From Ramazzottius varieornatus (Eukaryota > Tardigrada > Eutardigrada > Parachela > Ramazzottiidae): 64,000 nt of DNA. The stretch's first letter is position 1. Each line of letters opens with the position of its first letter. The position numbers were made by a program, and so were the translations under genes. The DNA lies in assembly GCA_001949185.1 (NCBI GenBank), contig BDGG01000001.1:6183353-6247352 (forward strand), read 5' to 3'. The notes below the pieces were generated by a model. It was given only the letters and a program-made list of their open reading frames with translations, was not told the origin of the DNA and made no database searches. Positions 54,901-64,000 of this stretch are shown here, in pieces.

Positions 54901-57654
54901 CGTGAGGAAATGAATTGAACCGGATCGCTATCTGGAGCGGCGCGCGTTTTCATTGGTGCTTGCTGGAAGCTTGCGCCACTTGGAAAAACGATCTGTTTTG
55001 GAAACACTTTTTTACCACTTTTCACGATTGTAGGCGTTTTAGAAAGCTCTTGTAAACAGTAAAAAAACTGCATGGTTGCTAACATGAAAAGTAGGAATGC
55101 AAAGGTTTTTGTTGTAGTCAAATTTGTGGAGGAGAATGTGGAGCAGTTTGGTGGCGACCCCAACAACATCACGGTGATGGGCCACGGGACGGGCGCTGCC
55201 TGTGTGAACCTGCTGATGATCTCGCCGGTCGCCTCCAACTACCGTCCACTTTTCCAAAGAGCTATCCTGCTGGGTGGTTCCGCATTGAGCCCGTGGGCCA
55301 TTAGCCACGATTCGAAACAGTACACCATGGATCTAGCTCATGCCGTCAAGTGCCCTGTCGACGAAAATAGCGTCGACCTTCTCCGATGTTTACGGAACAA
55401 AAGTCCAGCTGAGCTGCTCAGAGCAAAATTAGATGTTCCACAGTAAGTCAATCCTTACCACAACTACGAAAAGAATTTTTACTTCTATTCGACCACAGCC
55501 AACAAAATCGTTTCCACCGCAAACTTAGTCTTGGTGCATTGGATAAAAATTTAGTTGTGTGCTCGCACAAACTGAAACGAACGCCCATGGAACACTTTGC
55601 TTCGAAAATTTACGCAGATATAAGGAATACCGGTACCATGTCTGTAGGTCGTAGCATGTTTGCTCGTTGTAGGTTTTTGACAGGTTTCGGGCCAACGATC
55701 GATGGGATATTCATCCCCAACCATCCCCGAAACATCATGCGGAATTATGCAGGGCTGTACCGGAAGTACGGTCTGTTGATTGGACTAACGCGCAATGAAG
55801 CCGTCAACATTCTGACCAAAACAGAGCTGACCGCTGGCTTCGACGAGTCACGGCAAAATAAGCTACTCCGTTCTCTTGTCCGCAACCTATACTCTTACCA
55901 CCTCGGTGAAGTCTTCATGTCCATCAAGTTCGAGTATGCCGACTGGGAACGCGGCTCGCGGTCCCTTCAGTCCATCCGAGATGCCACACTGGAGATTCTG
56001 AATGATGCATTGACGGTGGCGCCCCTGTTGGAAGCTGCACAACTGCACGCGGGCTCCATGGCTCAACAAACTTACATGTTCCTCTTCCAGCACGCTCACC
56101 GCCTCGTCGAGGACGATTACCCCGCTGTGCTCGACAGCGTTCAGGCCGATGATCTTCCCTTCCTTTTTGGAGCTCCACTGGCGCAACAAAATGGCCGTTA
56201 TTCCCCATGGTCCGGGAACTTCACTCCACAGGACGCGTACGTCACGGAAGTCATGGGCAACTTCATCTCAAATTTCGCGCGCACTGGGTACGCACGACAA
56301 AAATTTTGTTCGTTTGGAAGTTGAGTTCCAACCGCGGAAAAGCCATTTGGACATGGGTTAATGCTCTGAGTTAGATCGTTTGTCCAAGTGGCGCACGTTA
56401 CCACTGTTGGTGGTCGCAAGCGTGCGTGACTCGAGAAGCCGTGGAAAGTGGCGTATGTTTACGGAGTTATTGGCTGAGAGGGTGCGCCACTTGATTTGAT
56501 CTGGTTTGATTGGTTTTTCCACGTTTCATTTTATCACTGTCAGGATATTAACTTGCTGTTATTTAAATAGCGACCCGCGAAAGCTGAGTCCGAAACGTCG
56601 CGCTCCGCTGTCCGATGCTGTTCGTCAAGCCGTCACTTCCTCCAACTGGCCCAAGTACGATGCCGAAAGACAAAAATATCTTGCCATATCCGCTCGCTCA
56701 AAAGACATTCGCGACCATTACCGCGCTCACAAGATAGCTTTCTGGACTGAGCTCATACCCAAGCTCGACATTGGTGAAGGAGCTACAATCTCCCGCGAAC
56801 ATCACGACTTGGCAGACTTCGACCAACTAGACTCCTACGAAGGTCTTGTCCGCTCCATGGCCTACCTTGCCTTCCCTCCACCGCCACTCCCGCCTTCGAC
56901 CACCCCGCCCCCGTGGCGTAACCGCTCTCGATCCCGAGCAACGCCACATACCAACCCTTCCAGCACGCAAGGCAAAGAAATCGTCGTGACCGTCGTGGAA
57001 CCAGAGTCTCAAATTGCCGGGACGTCCATCTCAGTGAACACGGGCATTATCATCGGAGTCAGCGTCTGTGCTGTGATCGTCATCGTCAACCTTCTGTGGT
57101 GCGTCAGGTTACACTACCAAAGGCGAAAGTTACGAAAACAACGTGTGCAGTACAACACCAACACATCAAGGACTCCTTCAGATGAGAAACGGAATGGTGT
57201 GCCTCAGGGAACTTCATTGACGCGGACGGACTCTTACACTGAGGATAACTCGGAGCACGTGGAGACGTTGTTAGCACCATCAAAGACTGAGTCACACAGC
57301 GGGTATTCGAAACCGAGTACTCCGATGCCTGTGAATGCTGCACTGAGCTTCCGGGATCATTCTTGTCAGGGTGATCGTGAAAGGCCTCACAGAACTTTCA
57401 ACAGTTTCCAAGATCACCGCCACGGGATGCAAACGGGATCGGTGACTGGGACGGATATGCCGATGCCACCTTCCTTGGCAGCACCCACAGTGCTCAGAGC
57501 TATGTCGCATTTAGAGAGCCACACTGCAGAGGCTAACATGAACTTGATGAGAAGGATCTCGGCGGAAGCGCTGCGGAAAAGTGCTCATGTGGTGGCTCCA
57601 GGCCAGCTGCTAAATGTAGATCCTAGTACGGATAATGATGAAACGGCTGTATAA
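48930..57654 (+). CDS. Neuroligin-like cholinesterase-domain adhesion protein
   Basis: Exons: 48930-49380, 53838-53981, 54819-54884, 55118-55442, one containing about 55685-56287, and 56571-57654. The coding join between 55442 and 55685 is uncertain. A signal peptide ([16 protein letters not shown]) leads into the esterase fold: [78 protein letters not shown] and [18 protein letters not shown]. The nucleophile elbow reads GHGTG: the catalytic serine is Gly, as in neuroligins, so it is an adhesion protein and not an enzyme. A stalk and one transmembrane helix ([19 protein letters not shown]) precede a cytosolic tail of about 180 residues ending in DETAV, a class I PDZ ligand (T-A-V). The role is trans-synaptic adhesion, classically with neurexin. 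Introns 2, 3 and 5 carry GTGGCGCAC repeats. Confidence 0.92.
50660..50715. repeat. GTGGCGCAC inverted repeat in neuroligin intron 1
   Basis: GTGGCGCACGCTTCC and the inverse AACTTGCGCCAC face each other over about 30 bases. Same core as the 16782 family but without the AGATCGTT extension. Confidence 0.5.
51585..51857 (+). other. Isolated open frame in neuroligin intron 1
   Basis: The 90-residue frame [20 protein letters not shown]... continues with [22 protein letters not shown] and a basic tail ([15 protein letters not shown]). The surrounding 51.1-52.1 kb is AT-richer and lacks the small-exon texture of the neighbouring genes. No family is recognised. It may be a transposon or foreign fragment, or chance. 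Confidence 0.25.
54115..55000. repeat. Two solo ends of the GTGGCGCAC family in neuroligin introns 2 and 3
   Basis: GGTGCGCCAGTTGGGAAAAC with AATCTAATC (54121-54150) and CTTGCGCCACTTGGAAAAAC with GATCTG (54973-54999) match the inverted end of the element at 16782-16916. No partner ends are visible in these introns. Confidence 0.6.
56371..56502. mobile_element. AGATCGTT..GTGGCGCAC element in neuroligin intron 5
   Basis: TTAGATCGTTTGTCCAAGTG with GCGCACG at the left and GGTGCGCCACTTG...GATCTGG at the right are inverses. A third, internal AAGTGGCGTATG word suggests a partly duplicated copy. Confidence 0.65.
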
Positions 57655-57742
57655 ACCGACTAAGCGGAACCCTTCTGATAATATGGTTTTCCTGGCTACT
57701 TCCTGGTTTTTATTTCTCTTGTAGCAGCTGATACTCAATGTA

Positions 57743-57800
57743 AATAAAAACAATGTGTTGTACTGATCGTGTTCATGTGCCAGGATCCTGATTCAATAAA
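57743..57800 (+). terminator. Poly(A) signals of the neuroligin gene
   Basis: AATAAA at 57743-57748 and again at 57795-57800 lie 89 and 141 bases after the neuroligin stop codon, a normal position for 3' processing signals. Neither cleavage site can be read directly. Confidence 0.6.
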
Positions 57801-58060
57801 GACCGAACGATCTGTACAGTGTGGCTATGTGACCACCAAAGAGAACTTTGGAAATGAGAAGAGCTAAATTAGCAATAATGGCGCAAAATTGGTCAGGGTA
57901 CGAAACTTCGCGTTTGCACACGGGCAGCAGCAAAAGGTACACAGCTGTATGAATCTCGTAGGTCCTTCCAGGCGATGCCCCAGTAGCCCCACCACTTGGA
58001 GCATATCGAGCGGGAGGGGGTGTACCAGTACCATTTGAGTAAGTACCTGGAATATATCGA
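57793..58060 (-). CDS. Possible final exon of an unknown minus-strand gene
   Basis: After an acceptor-like TATATTCCAG the minus strand is open to 57793. It reads TYSNGTGTPPPARYAPSGG, then YEIHTAVYLLLLPVCKREV, CAIIANLALLISKVL and a tyrosine-ended tail (SFGLY). The PPPARY is PPxY-like and the rest is mixed hydrophobic. Its 3' end would overlap the neuroligin poly(A) region. No family is recognised and no upstream exon is found before the mariner remnant. Confidence 0.3.
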
Positions 58061-58267
58061 GTTCTCGTAAATATTAAGGAACTTTCGTTTGAATGATGGT
58101 CAGTGCATTTCACGAAACCGGCACATGGTGCGTGGTGTGTGCATGTGCGTCACCAGATGAAGTTTAGATTAGTGGCTTCGGAATGACTTGTCCGTTTTGC
58201 AAAATTTTCACCTTTAAAAATCCAAATCTTTTGTCCCACGCTCCGATCTCTCTCACTTCTTCTGTAC

Positions 58268-58856
58268 TTGATACTCCAACTGTGTACTTTTTTTTGCGCG
58301 TATCGTAACTTGACTGAGGTATTTGTGGAACAACGTGGAATGCTTCTCATCGTGACCATGGACAAGAGTATACTACGGACCATTTTCGAACACGAATCTT
58401 GCCGCGGCACCAACGCAGTTCAGGCAGCTCGGAATAGCAACGATGAGTACGATAAGTACATCGTATATCACAAAAGAACGCACGTAAGAGGCTGGTACGA
58501 ACGCTTTCGTTCGGGAGATTTCAGCTTGGAGGATCATGCTCATGGAAAGCCGAACCTGAAAGTCGACAACGATATGCTGAAAGAGGTAGTCGAAGCCAAT
58601 CCTTCCCAAACTCTAAGCGAACTCGCAGAACAGTTCGATGTATCCCATAGTGCCATCAGCGATCATCTCCTTCAAATCGGTAAGGTGTGAAAATTGGAGA
58701 AGGGGGTACCTCATTCACTTAGCGCACTCCAGAGAAGGAAGCATTGTCTTCACAATCTCGAACGTCTGAACTTTGAAGAACGAACCTTTCCTGGACCGAA
58801 TTGTTACTTTGGACGAAAAATGGATTGCCTACGACAACCAAAGACACGTTTGAAGT
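58268..58856 (+). pseudogene. Truncated mariner (SETMAR-type) transposase
   Basis: The frame reads LRTIFEHESCRGTNAVQAAR, WYERFRSGDFSLED, SELAEQFDVSHSAISDHL and QIGKV, then a stop where the family continues. After it come KLEKGVPHSL, and VTLDEKWIAYDN in another frame, which holds the first catalytic Asp of the DD34D triad. The sequence stops matching at about 58856, where a CAGT-type element begins. The stop, frameshift and missing C-terminal half make it inactive. Confidence 0.85.
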
Positions 58857-59060
58857 TTCGGTACCCTGAGGGAGATTTCAAACGTTCCTTATTATACCCT
58901 GAGTTCCTTATTATACCCTCAATTTTGTCTGTACCATTTCAGTTTCAGTCCGACTAACTGACACGCTTATGCAAGCTAGTCTTGAGACGAAAACTGAAAC
59001 TGATATAAAAACTGAAATTTTTCAGTCTCAGACTGAACTGAATGCAACACTGTAACACAG
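58857..59060. repeat. Internally deleted CAGTTTCAGTC element
   Basis: TTTCGGTACCCTGAGGGAGA with TTTCAAACGTT matches the core of the 26673-27704 element at 27113. It is followed almost directly by the right-hand CAGTTTCAGTCCGACTAACT...CAACACTG end. The join inside the mariner remnant marks the break that removed the transposase's second half. Confidence 0.65.
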
Positions 59061-59509
59061 CGCTGGATCTGAGCGAGATTTGCTTGATTAGCTATGGCTG
59101 ACTGCCAATCGGGGTGCTTAGTTAATACCTGAAAAAGTCATGACCTTACACGAAAGTCTTGCATTTCGTCAAACAAAACATACTAGTTGAAAGATGCTGT
59201 CGATCTGGATTCTTTCAACTCACTTGGAACCTTTCTTTGTCTCCCTGCCAAGCATGACAATTTGATGGTCCATGCGTTATCTAGAAAACATCGTGCGCCT
59301 GGAGGCCTTCGCTAATCCCACTTCCTCATTTCGGGGAATCTGGACAACTACTGTTGCTGGATCATGATCAGGATTGTCAAGTATCAGTACAGGTGTAATT
59401 AAATTCAACTTATCAAAACAACAACCCAGATGTTTCCACTCTGGATTTTGCAGATGATTGACATGTTTTGCTGTAGCAGCATTTCTGGATGATGTAGGTG
59501 ACCGTCGTA

Positions 59510-59678
59510 CAGTGTACGACAAAATAAACCGTTAAAAATTGGTGTTGGATGGAGCCAGATGGATGAAGCCAATGAAATTTGTGCATGCAGCAAAATTTAA
59601 TTCTCATTGGCCGAGTCGTAAATAATCTCCAGCTGCAGTATTACGCCTATTTTTAACGGTTAATTCTGTCGTACACTG
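59510..59678. mobile_element. Small TIR element (CAGTGTACGACA ends)
   Basis: CAGTGTACGACAAAATAAAC with CGTTAAAAAT at the left is mirrored by ATTTTTAACGGTTAATTCTG with TCGTACACTG at the right. TA flanks both sides (59508-59509, 59679-59680). It is 169 bases long and non-coding. A diverged copy is at 32360-32545. Confidence 0.85.
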
Positions 59679-60000
59679 TATCAATATCCATCGTGCAGAG
59701 TGCTAGTGAAAGCTCTATGAACCCCGATGAATAATTGGTTAACGTCCTCACGTATTTGCGTGTTTTTCTGATTAAATATACAGTTGTTGAACGTCGTGTC
59801 GAGTAGTCTACATATAGTGCACCGGAACGTGGTTTTTTAATCTCCGGATTTGAACACTGAAGTCGGGAAGAGCCTTCTCTAAACCTCAGCTGTTATCCCT
59901 CTGCCCTATCACACCTACGTTTGCTGAGCGTTCACCGACAAACGAAAAATACCGACAGAACCCTTCTAGGGCTCTGCGTACCGTAGACGTTTCTAGTTTT

Positions 60001-61131
60001 ATGGTGCGAGTTCATTATCCGTCTACTGGAGTATATTACTCCAAAATGTTCAATGTATCAGGTACTCGTAATCTGACGGCTCTTTCGTCGAACAGCACGT
60101 CCAGTTTCGACAGCCCTCTAAAGATCAACTGGACGTTCATTCCCATCTTCCTAACGATACTCACGCCTCCAACCATCGTCCTGAACACCACGGTCCTCCT
60201 AATTCTCCTCACCACCCGCTCTCTTCGGACCGTCTTCAACGTCTATATCATCAACCTTCTGCTGTCCGACTTTGGTGTGACCGTTTCAGTGTATTCCTTG
60301 GACATCATCAACTTCTTGTATCCCAGGTGGGTCCTCGACGACCAAGCCTGCACAGCCTACCTGTACCTGCAGTCGATCTTTCATGCAAGTACTCTCAACG
60401 CCCACGCCCTTCTTGGAGTAAACCGAATCTGGGCAGTCTACTTCCCTCTACACTACCGCCAACACCAAATCGGCAGTATGAAAAAAGCCATCAGTATATG
60501 CATAGTCACTTTCATCGTCATTAACGCATTCGTTATTCCGGGTATCGCGCGAGATGCTTTGTACTTCAGGGTACCGTTGAACTTTCTTCCGTGTTTCGTC
60601 AACAACGCCGCACAGCCGGTCTGGGCCCGCATTCAGCAGGCCTTGGTTTACGATCTACCACTAGCGTTCCTCGTAGCGACCATTCCTCTCGTCTGGTACA
60701 AAAGGTGGGGGAGAATTCGAAATCGGAACCGAGTCACGATCCACAGTCGTGCGCCAGTGAACGCCGGGCATCTTCAAAGCTCAGATAAGCCAAGGGCAGG
60801 TAAGATGATACCTTCTTCCATTGCGGAAGGTTCGGTTGACACCGGAAACGCCGGGAACCTACGCCAGGCACATGGAGAAAAGTCCTCATTCAATGTCTGG
60901 CTGACGCTCACAGTAAGCACCCTGATTTGCTGGACACCGTTGTTGGTCTACTTCAACATGGCGATCGCGGGACAGCAAGCTCCTACTCAGCTGTTCCAGT
61001 TGGGCGTGGTGCTGTATTCCCTAACGGTTTTAGTTGATCCTTTTTTGTTTATTGTCATAATACCCGATGTCAAGGCTAGATTGCGCTCGTTGTTCAGTGG
61101 TTTACAAAGAACCTGTGGACACCAGACGTAG
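60001..61131 (+). CDS. Class A-like G protein-coupled receptor, intronless
   Basis: A single open exon encodes 376 residues. The Met at 60001 is taken as start; 60043 is an alternative. The N-terminus has several N-glycosylation sites (NVSG, NLTA, NSTS, NWTF). Seven hydrophobic spans follow: TM1 about 46-70, TM2 about 80-103, TM3 about 118-142, TM4 about 160-180, TM5 about 206-230, TM6 about 300-322 and TM7 about 332-355. The TM3 end reads NRIWAVYFPLHY, with NRI in place of DRY. TM6 has CWTPLL (CWxP kept) and TM7 has DPFLFIVI in place of NPxxY. A TM3/ECL2 cysteine pair (DQACTAYL, LPCFVNN) is present. The ligand is unknown. Lack of introns amid intron-rich neighbours suggests a retrogene or a recently expanded receptor family. 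Confidence 0.85.
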   Translation: MVRVHYPSTGVYYSKMFNVSGTRNLTALSSNSTSSFDSPLKINWTFIPIFLTILTPPTIVLNTTVLLILLTTRSLRTVFNVYIINLLLSDFGVTVSVYSLDIINFLYPRWVLDDQACTAYLYLQSIFHASTLNAHALLGVNRIWAVYFPLHYRQHQIGSMKKAISICIVTFIVINAFVIPGIARDALYFRVPLNFLPCFVNNAAQPVWARIQQALVYDLPLAFLVATIPLVWYKRWGRIRNRNRVTIHSRAPVNAGHLQSSDKPRAGKMIPSSIAEGSVDTGNAGNLRQAHGEKSSFNVWLTLTVSTLICWTPLLVYFNMAIAGQQAPTQLFQLGVVLYSLTVLVDPFLFIVIIPDVKARLRSLFSGLQRTCGHQT

Positions 61132-61319
61132 CTACACGCACCACACTTCTACCGCGAATCATTGCTTGCTGGTATTTGCTAAAATTTTAGCCCGTTCACG
61201 AAAAAACGATCGTGAACCGGTATGAATATTAATGTTGATCCCAAAAGATCGAACAGAGCTTTTAAAAAATGGTTCGATTCCATCGTGGTGTTTCAAAAAG
61301 GAACGCCTCTCGTCACTTG

Positions 61320-61544
61320 CTAAAAGTCGGGGTAGATATCGTCCGGTGGAGGGACGGTTCCGGGAGTCATGTTGAATAGCCCGGCGAAGAATGAATAGTC
61401 TATCACATCCAGGTCCTGGTCTTTTCAACGGAGTTCCATCTTTGCCGGCAATCCATCTTTGTACGACATTTCCTGCAAAACTTCAACAAGATCTTTAGTA
61501 TGAAACTTCATTCCTATGTTGTTTATACGTTCCGCTATTCGGAC
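61320..61544 (-). pseudogene. Unknown coding-like segment with an in-frame TGA
   Basis: One minus-strand frame reads RIAERINNIGMKFHTKDLVE, LQEMSYKDGLPAKMELR, then TGA (61427-61425), then KDQDLDVIDYSFFAGLFNM and a proline-rich acidic end (PPPDDIYPDF) closing at TAG 61320. Composition on both sides of the TGA is protein-like, and no GT/AG pair can remove it. A Trp codon mutated to TGA, a read-through/recoding site or a sequence error would all fit. I do not recognise the family. Confidence 0.35.
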
Positions 61545-63424
61545 TTATTTTCCGGCCACCACTTGCAGTACACGAACGACGTGATGTTATGGGGCAGTAA
61601 AAACTACGGACCAGGCCCTACGGCGGCACGGGCAGGTGGTTCGTGCCACAAGTAAAAACCAACATTGAAGGCTGGACTACTGTACGCACGTGTTGGATAT
61701 TGGCACAAAGAGCTAAAGCTTGTCAAGTCGTCATACTTGTAATTTGTTATAGAGTTATATCCAGTACGTCTCCTTTCTCGATTCTCGACGGGAACGTGTG
61801 TTATCACAGTAGGCTGGGTTAACTCCAGGCTTAATCAAGAGCCTAACTCGAGACCGGAAACACAGGGTGGCATGAACGGATAGCATTTTACTGAGACCTC
61901 AAAAAGCTCACATAAGTATACAAAACGGAATATTTGGAGCACTCCACGACTGACTTTTTGAATTTGTGGTCATTTCTGATCGCAAGTTTTTCTCTATTCA
62001 AACCTAGATTTGTCCCCTTCGGTATCTTTATTGGTGACGGAAGCTTGGGTAAGATTACAGGGGTATTATGGTACTGTATACTCCCGAAATTCACGTACCT
62101 CACTCCATTCAGAGTGTAAAACTAAAGAAAGAGTTCTCATACGGTGACCATAACAGTCTGAATCACACTGACGTCATCAGAACTAATCAAGCAAATCAAT
62201 CGTATACTATAAACTTGTTAGATTCCGCTATATAACTCACTTAAGCACGAAACTCCGCCGACTGCTTTGCTTTTCTCGTCTGGCTTCAGCGAAACTTAGT
62301 AACATCTGCCTCAATCGTCTTCATTGTACTTTTACTCTAACACTGTAATATTGGGAAAGCTGAAGAATCGAGAACCGGAAGAATCGAAAACAAGAAGAAT
62401 CGAGAACAAGCTGAAGAATCGGTTTTCATATGAATAATAGGTAATTCCGTCATGGAATGACGTCAGTTTTAGTTTGTATTTTCGCCACGGTAAGACCCCC
62501 ATGATTTGAGAGTCAGTGACGTACGTGAATTTCGGGAGAGCATACAGTAGAAGGTCCTGTGCATTGGAAAAACGTTAGGAGATGGAATGGTGGTATCAGC
62601 TGGTTGTTTTGCTGCAACCATAGATGATTCAACCACCTTGACAGGCTCATCGGTAGCTGGTGGAATGATGTCCGCCTTCAAGGCACTATTTTTGCCCCAT
62701 GTGGTGGGAGCAGATGCAGGCGTCACATTCAGCAAAACACGAGAACAATAGTCCTCCTCACGACGAGCTGTTTATGTCCCAAACGGTTGATTTAAAATCT
62801 GAGTTTGCTTGATCAACGGAAATTAGTCGTGAGCGAAGCAAAATTGCGTTTCTCGAAAGTCTCGGAAACGGGAGCGGAAATGCGCGAGTTTTGCGGGGTA
62901 GGTTTGTACGCAAACTTTGCCTCCTAACCAGGCTGAAATTCATGGTTTTCTCTCTGGCTAGTCTCTGTCTGTCGATATCCCCGACACTAATAGGTATCAA
63001 GAAGCCCATATGTGAAACGGTATCTCGCAACGTGAAGCACTGTGCAGACAGAAATCAGCCGAGAAATGAAAATTTGAATATTTCAGTCAAGTGTGCAGAG
63101 AATAATCCGTTTCGCTTTCGAGATAAGCTATTCCAGGGCAACTTACCTTGAGAGCGAAACTTCGTAATCCACTTTCAAGATCAACACAATCAACGGAGTT
63201 TTACGGCCTGTCGTGAGGAGGAATAATAATACCTTTGCTTCACTGTCAAACGTGAATGTAACCATAATCGATTCCCAGCTTCAAAGACATGCTGTGGAGG
63301 AAGTTTGGCTGCCTCGGCCTCTGTAAGTTGATATGGCCGACAAGATTTTAAAGTCGATGCAGCAAATTTATCGTTGGCCGTCATCATTGCTAAATTTCTG
63401 ACAAACTAATTTTTTGACTTTCAG
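61545..63424. other. Region with only weak frames
   Basis: Minus-strand frames at 61604-61807 and 62469-62755 and a plus-strand frame at 62891-63151 (with a signal-like MVFSLASLCLSISP) look slightly protein-like but give no consistent gene model. A strong donor (CCTCT|GTAAGTTG) lies at 63320, facing the exon at 63425. Confidence 0.35.
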
Positions 63425-64000
63425 GTCAGTTGCAGCCTGGGTTCGCATCAGAAGGTGTCTTTAAGCTTGCAGAAGAACGGACAAAGCGACAAGCAGAAGC
63501 GAAGACGGGACGGCGGTATAGGTTCGTCACTGCAAACCCGGAAGTCAGATAGCGGGACTATGAACGCAGGAAAGAGAAAGACCTGGTTGCGTGGAAAGCG
63601 CGAGCCGAATTTGCGAGTCAAAGAGATCGAACCATTGCTCCCGTTTCCTTTCGAAACTCCAGGATACTGGCGATCCGAAGACTCAGCGACACATCAGGGC
63701 ATACAGCAAATGCAGACCCATCCAACAACCACACAACAGTATCAACAATCAACGACAAGCCGAACCGACTCACCTACAACAGCCCAGATTGCTACCACTC
63801 AGGCCATTCCACCGGAAGGACCTCCCACCCAGTCAACTGAAGTCCCTACCCAGACAACCCTACAATCGAAACCATTAGGCTGGAGGCAAGACGCAACCGT
63901 CCCGAGACCAGTCTACAGAATCGTGCGTACTGACTATCGTGCGGCAATCGTGCGTACCGACTTAGTGACAGCCAAAACCATGGTTTCGTGTCGTACCAAC
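63425..64000 (+). CDS. Thr/Gln-rich exon running off the right edge
   Basis: After a good acceptor (ACTTTCAG) one frame stays open for exactly 192 codons to the end of the window. It begins VSCSLGSHQKVSLSLQKNGQ, has a strongly basic middle (KQKRRRD, AGKRKTWLRGKREP) and then a long Thr/Gln/Pro/Ser-rich part (HPTTTQQYQQSTTSRTDSPT, PPTQSTEVPTQTTLQ). The low-complexity part resembles a mucin-like or flexible linker. The end has a short tandem duplication giving two RIVRTD/AIVRTD-type words. The upstream exon is unclear, and no family is recognised. Confidence 0.5.

Larger units (their letters stand above)
57801..60000. other. Repeat-rich spacer between the neuroligin and the GPCR
   Basis: Holds the possible minus-strand exon, the mariner remnant, a CAGT fragment and a small TA-flanked MITE, all listed separately. 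About 600 bases upstream of the GPCR start contain nothing recognisable. Confidence 0.4.

Noticed and set aside
62469-62755. Minus-strand frame reading LLNVTPASAPTTWGKN
   Set aside because: It looks mildly secreted-protein-like, but there is no ATG, the upstream acceptor is doubtful and no partner exon is seen.
62891-63151. Plus-strand frame with signal-like MVFSLASLCLSISP as exon 1 of the right-edge gene
   Set aside because: No donor in a phase that joins to the exon at 63425 was found.
63190-63387. Middle exon ending at the strong donor CCTCT|GTAAGTTG for the right-edge gene
   Set aside because: The frame that joins 63425 in the open phase has a TAA upstream without an intervening acceptor, so the chain cannot be supported.

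Overview
The window is animal nuclear DNA. Its genes are split by many short introns (mostly about 50 to 120 bases, GT..AG), and the conserved products are metazoan: a neuroligin with a PDZ-ligand tail, an SGSM3-type TBC/SH3/RUN protein, MGAT3, DNAJC2, a receptor guanylate cyclase-type ectodomain and a divergent class A GPCR. The compact introns, the presence of an Amt-type ammonium channel and the GPCR/receptor-cyclase style suggest an ecdysozoan invertebrate. A tardigrade is my best guess, but this is inference, not proof.

Layout from left to right: PRPF4 (+, 4.4-6.6 kb); a decayed DIRS-like retroelement (-, 6.7-8.4 kb); an ammonium transporter (-, 8.8-11.3 kb); SGSM3 (+, 12.9-17.1 kb), head to head with the transporter; a small secreted, possibly neuropeptide-like precursor (-, 17.9-18.5 kb); a natriuretic-receptor-like protein (+, 19.9-24.7 kb) whose ninth intron is almost entirely nested transposons; 24.7-32.6 kb, mostly repeats, with a decayed copy of that receptor's last exon and a broken Tigger/pogo transposase; an SLC2 sugar transporter (+, 32.7-34.7 kb); MGAT3 (+, 36.6-37.8 kb); DNAJC2 (-, 39.1-42.4 kb); PSAT1 (+, 43.2-45.9 kb); a short ARM-like fragment (46.9-47.2 kb); a neuroligin (+, 48.9-57.7 kb, first intron 4.5 kb); a broken mariner (58.3-58.9 kb); an intronless GPCR (+, 60.0-61.1 kb); and an open exon running off the right edge (63.4-64.0 kb).

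The genes do not form an operon or one pathway. They are housekeeping functions (spliceosomal U4/U6 snRNP, ribosome-associated chaperone, serine synthesis, N-glycan branching) beside membrane and signalling proteins. The most distinctive feature is a dense population of small TIR transposons with TA target duplications. In two genes (PSAT1 intron 2 and the receptor's intron 9) a TA-target element sits in the TA of the GTA of the 5' splice site, so the duplicated TA plus the element end now form the working donor.

Exon joins were made by eye from reading frame, family similarity and GT/AG rules. Most are supported by phase, and doubtful joins are marked. No tRNA, rRNA or CRISPR array was seen.
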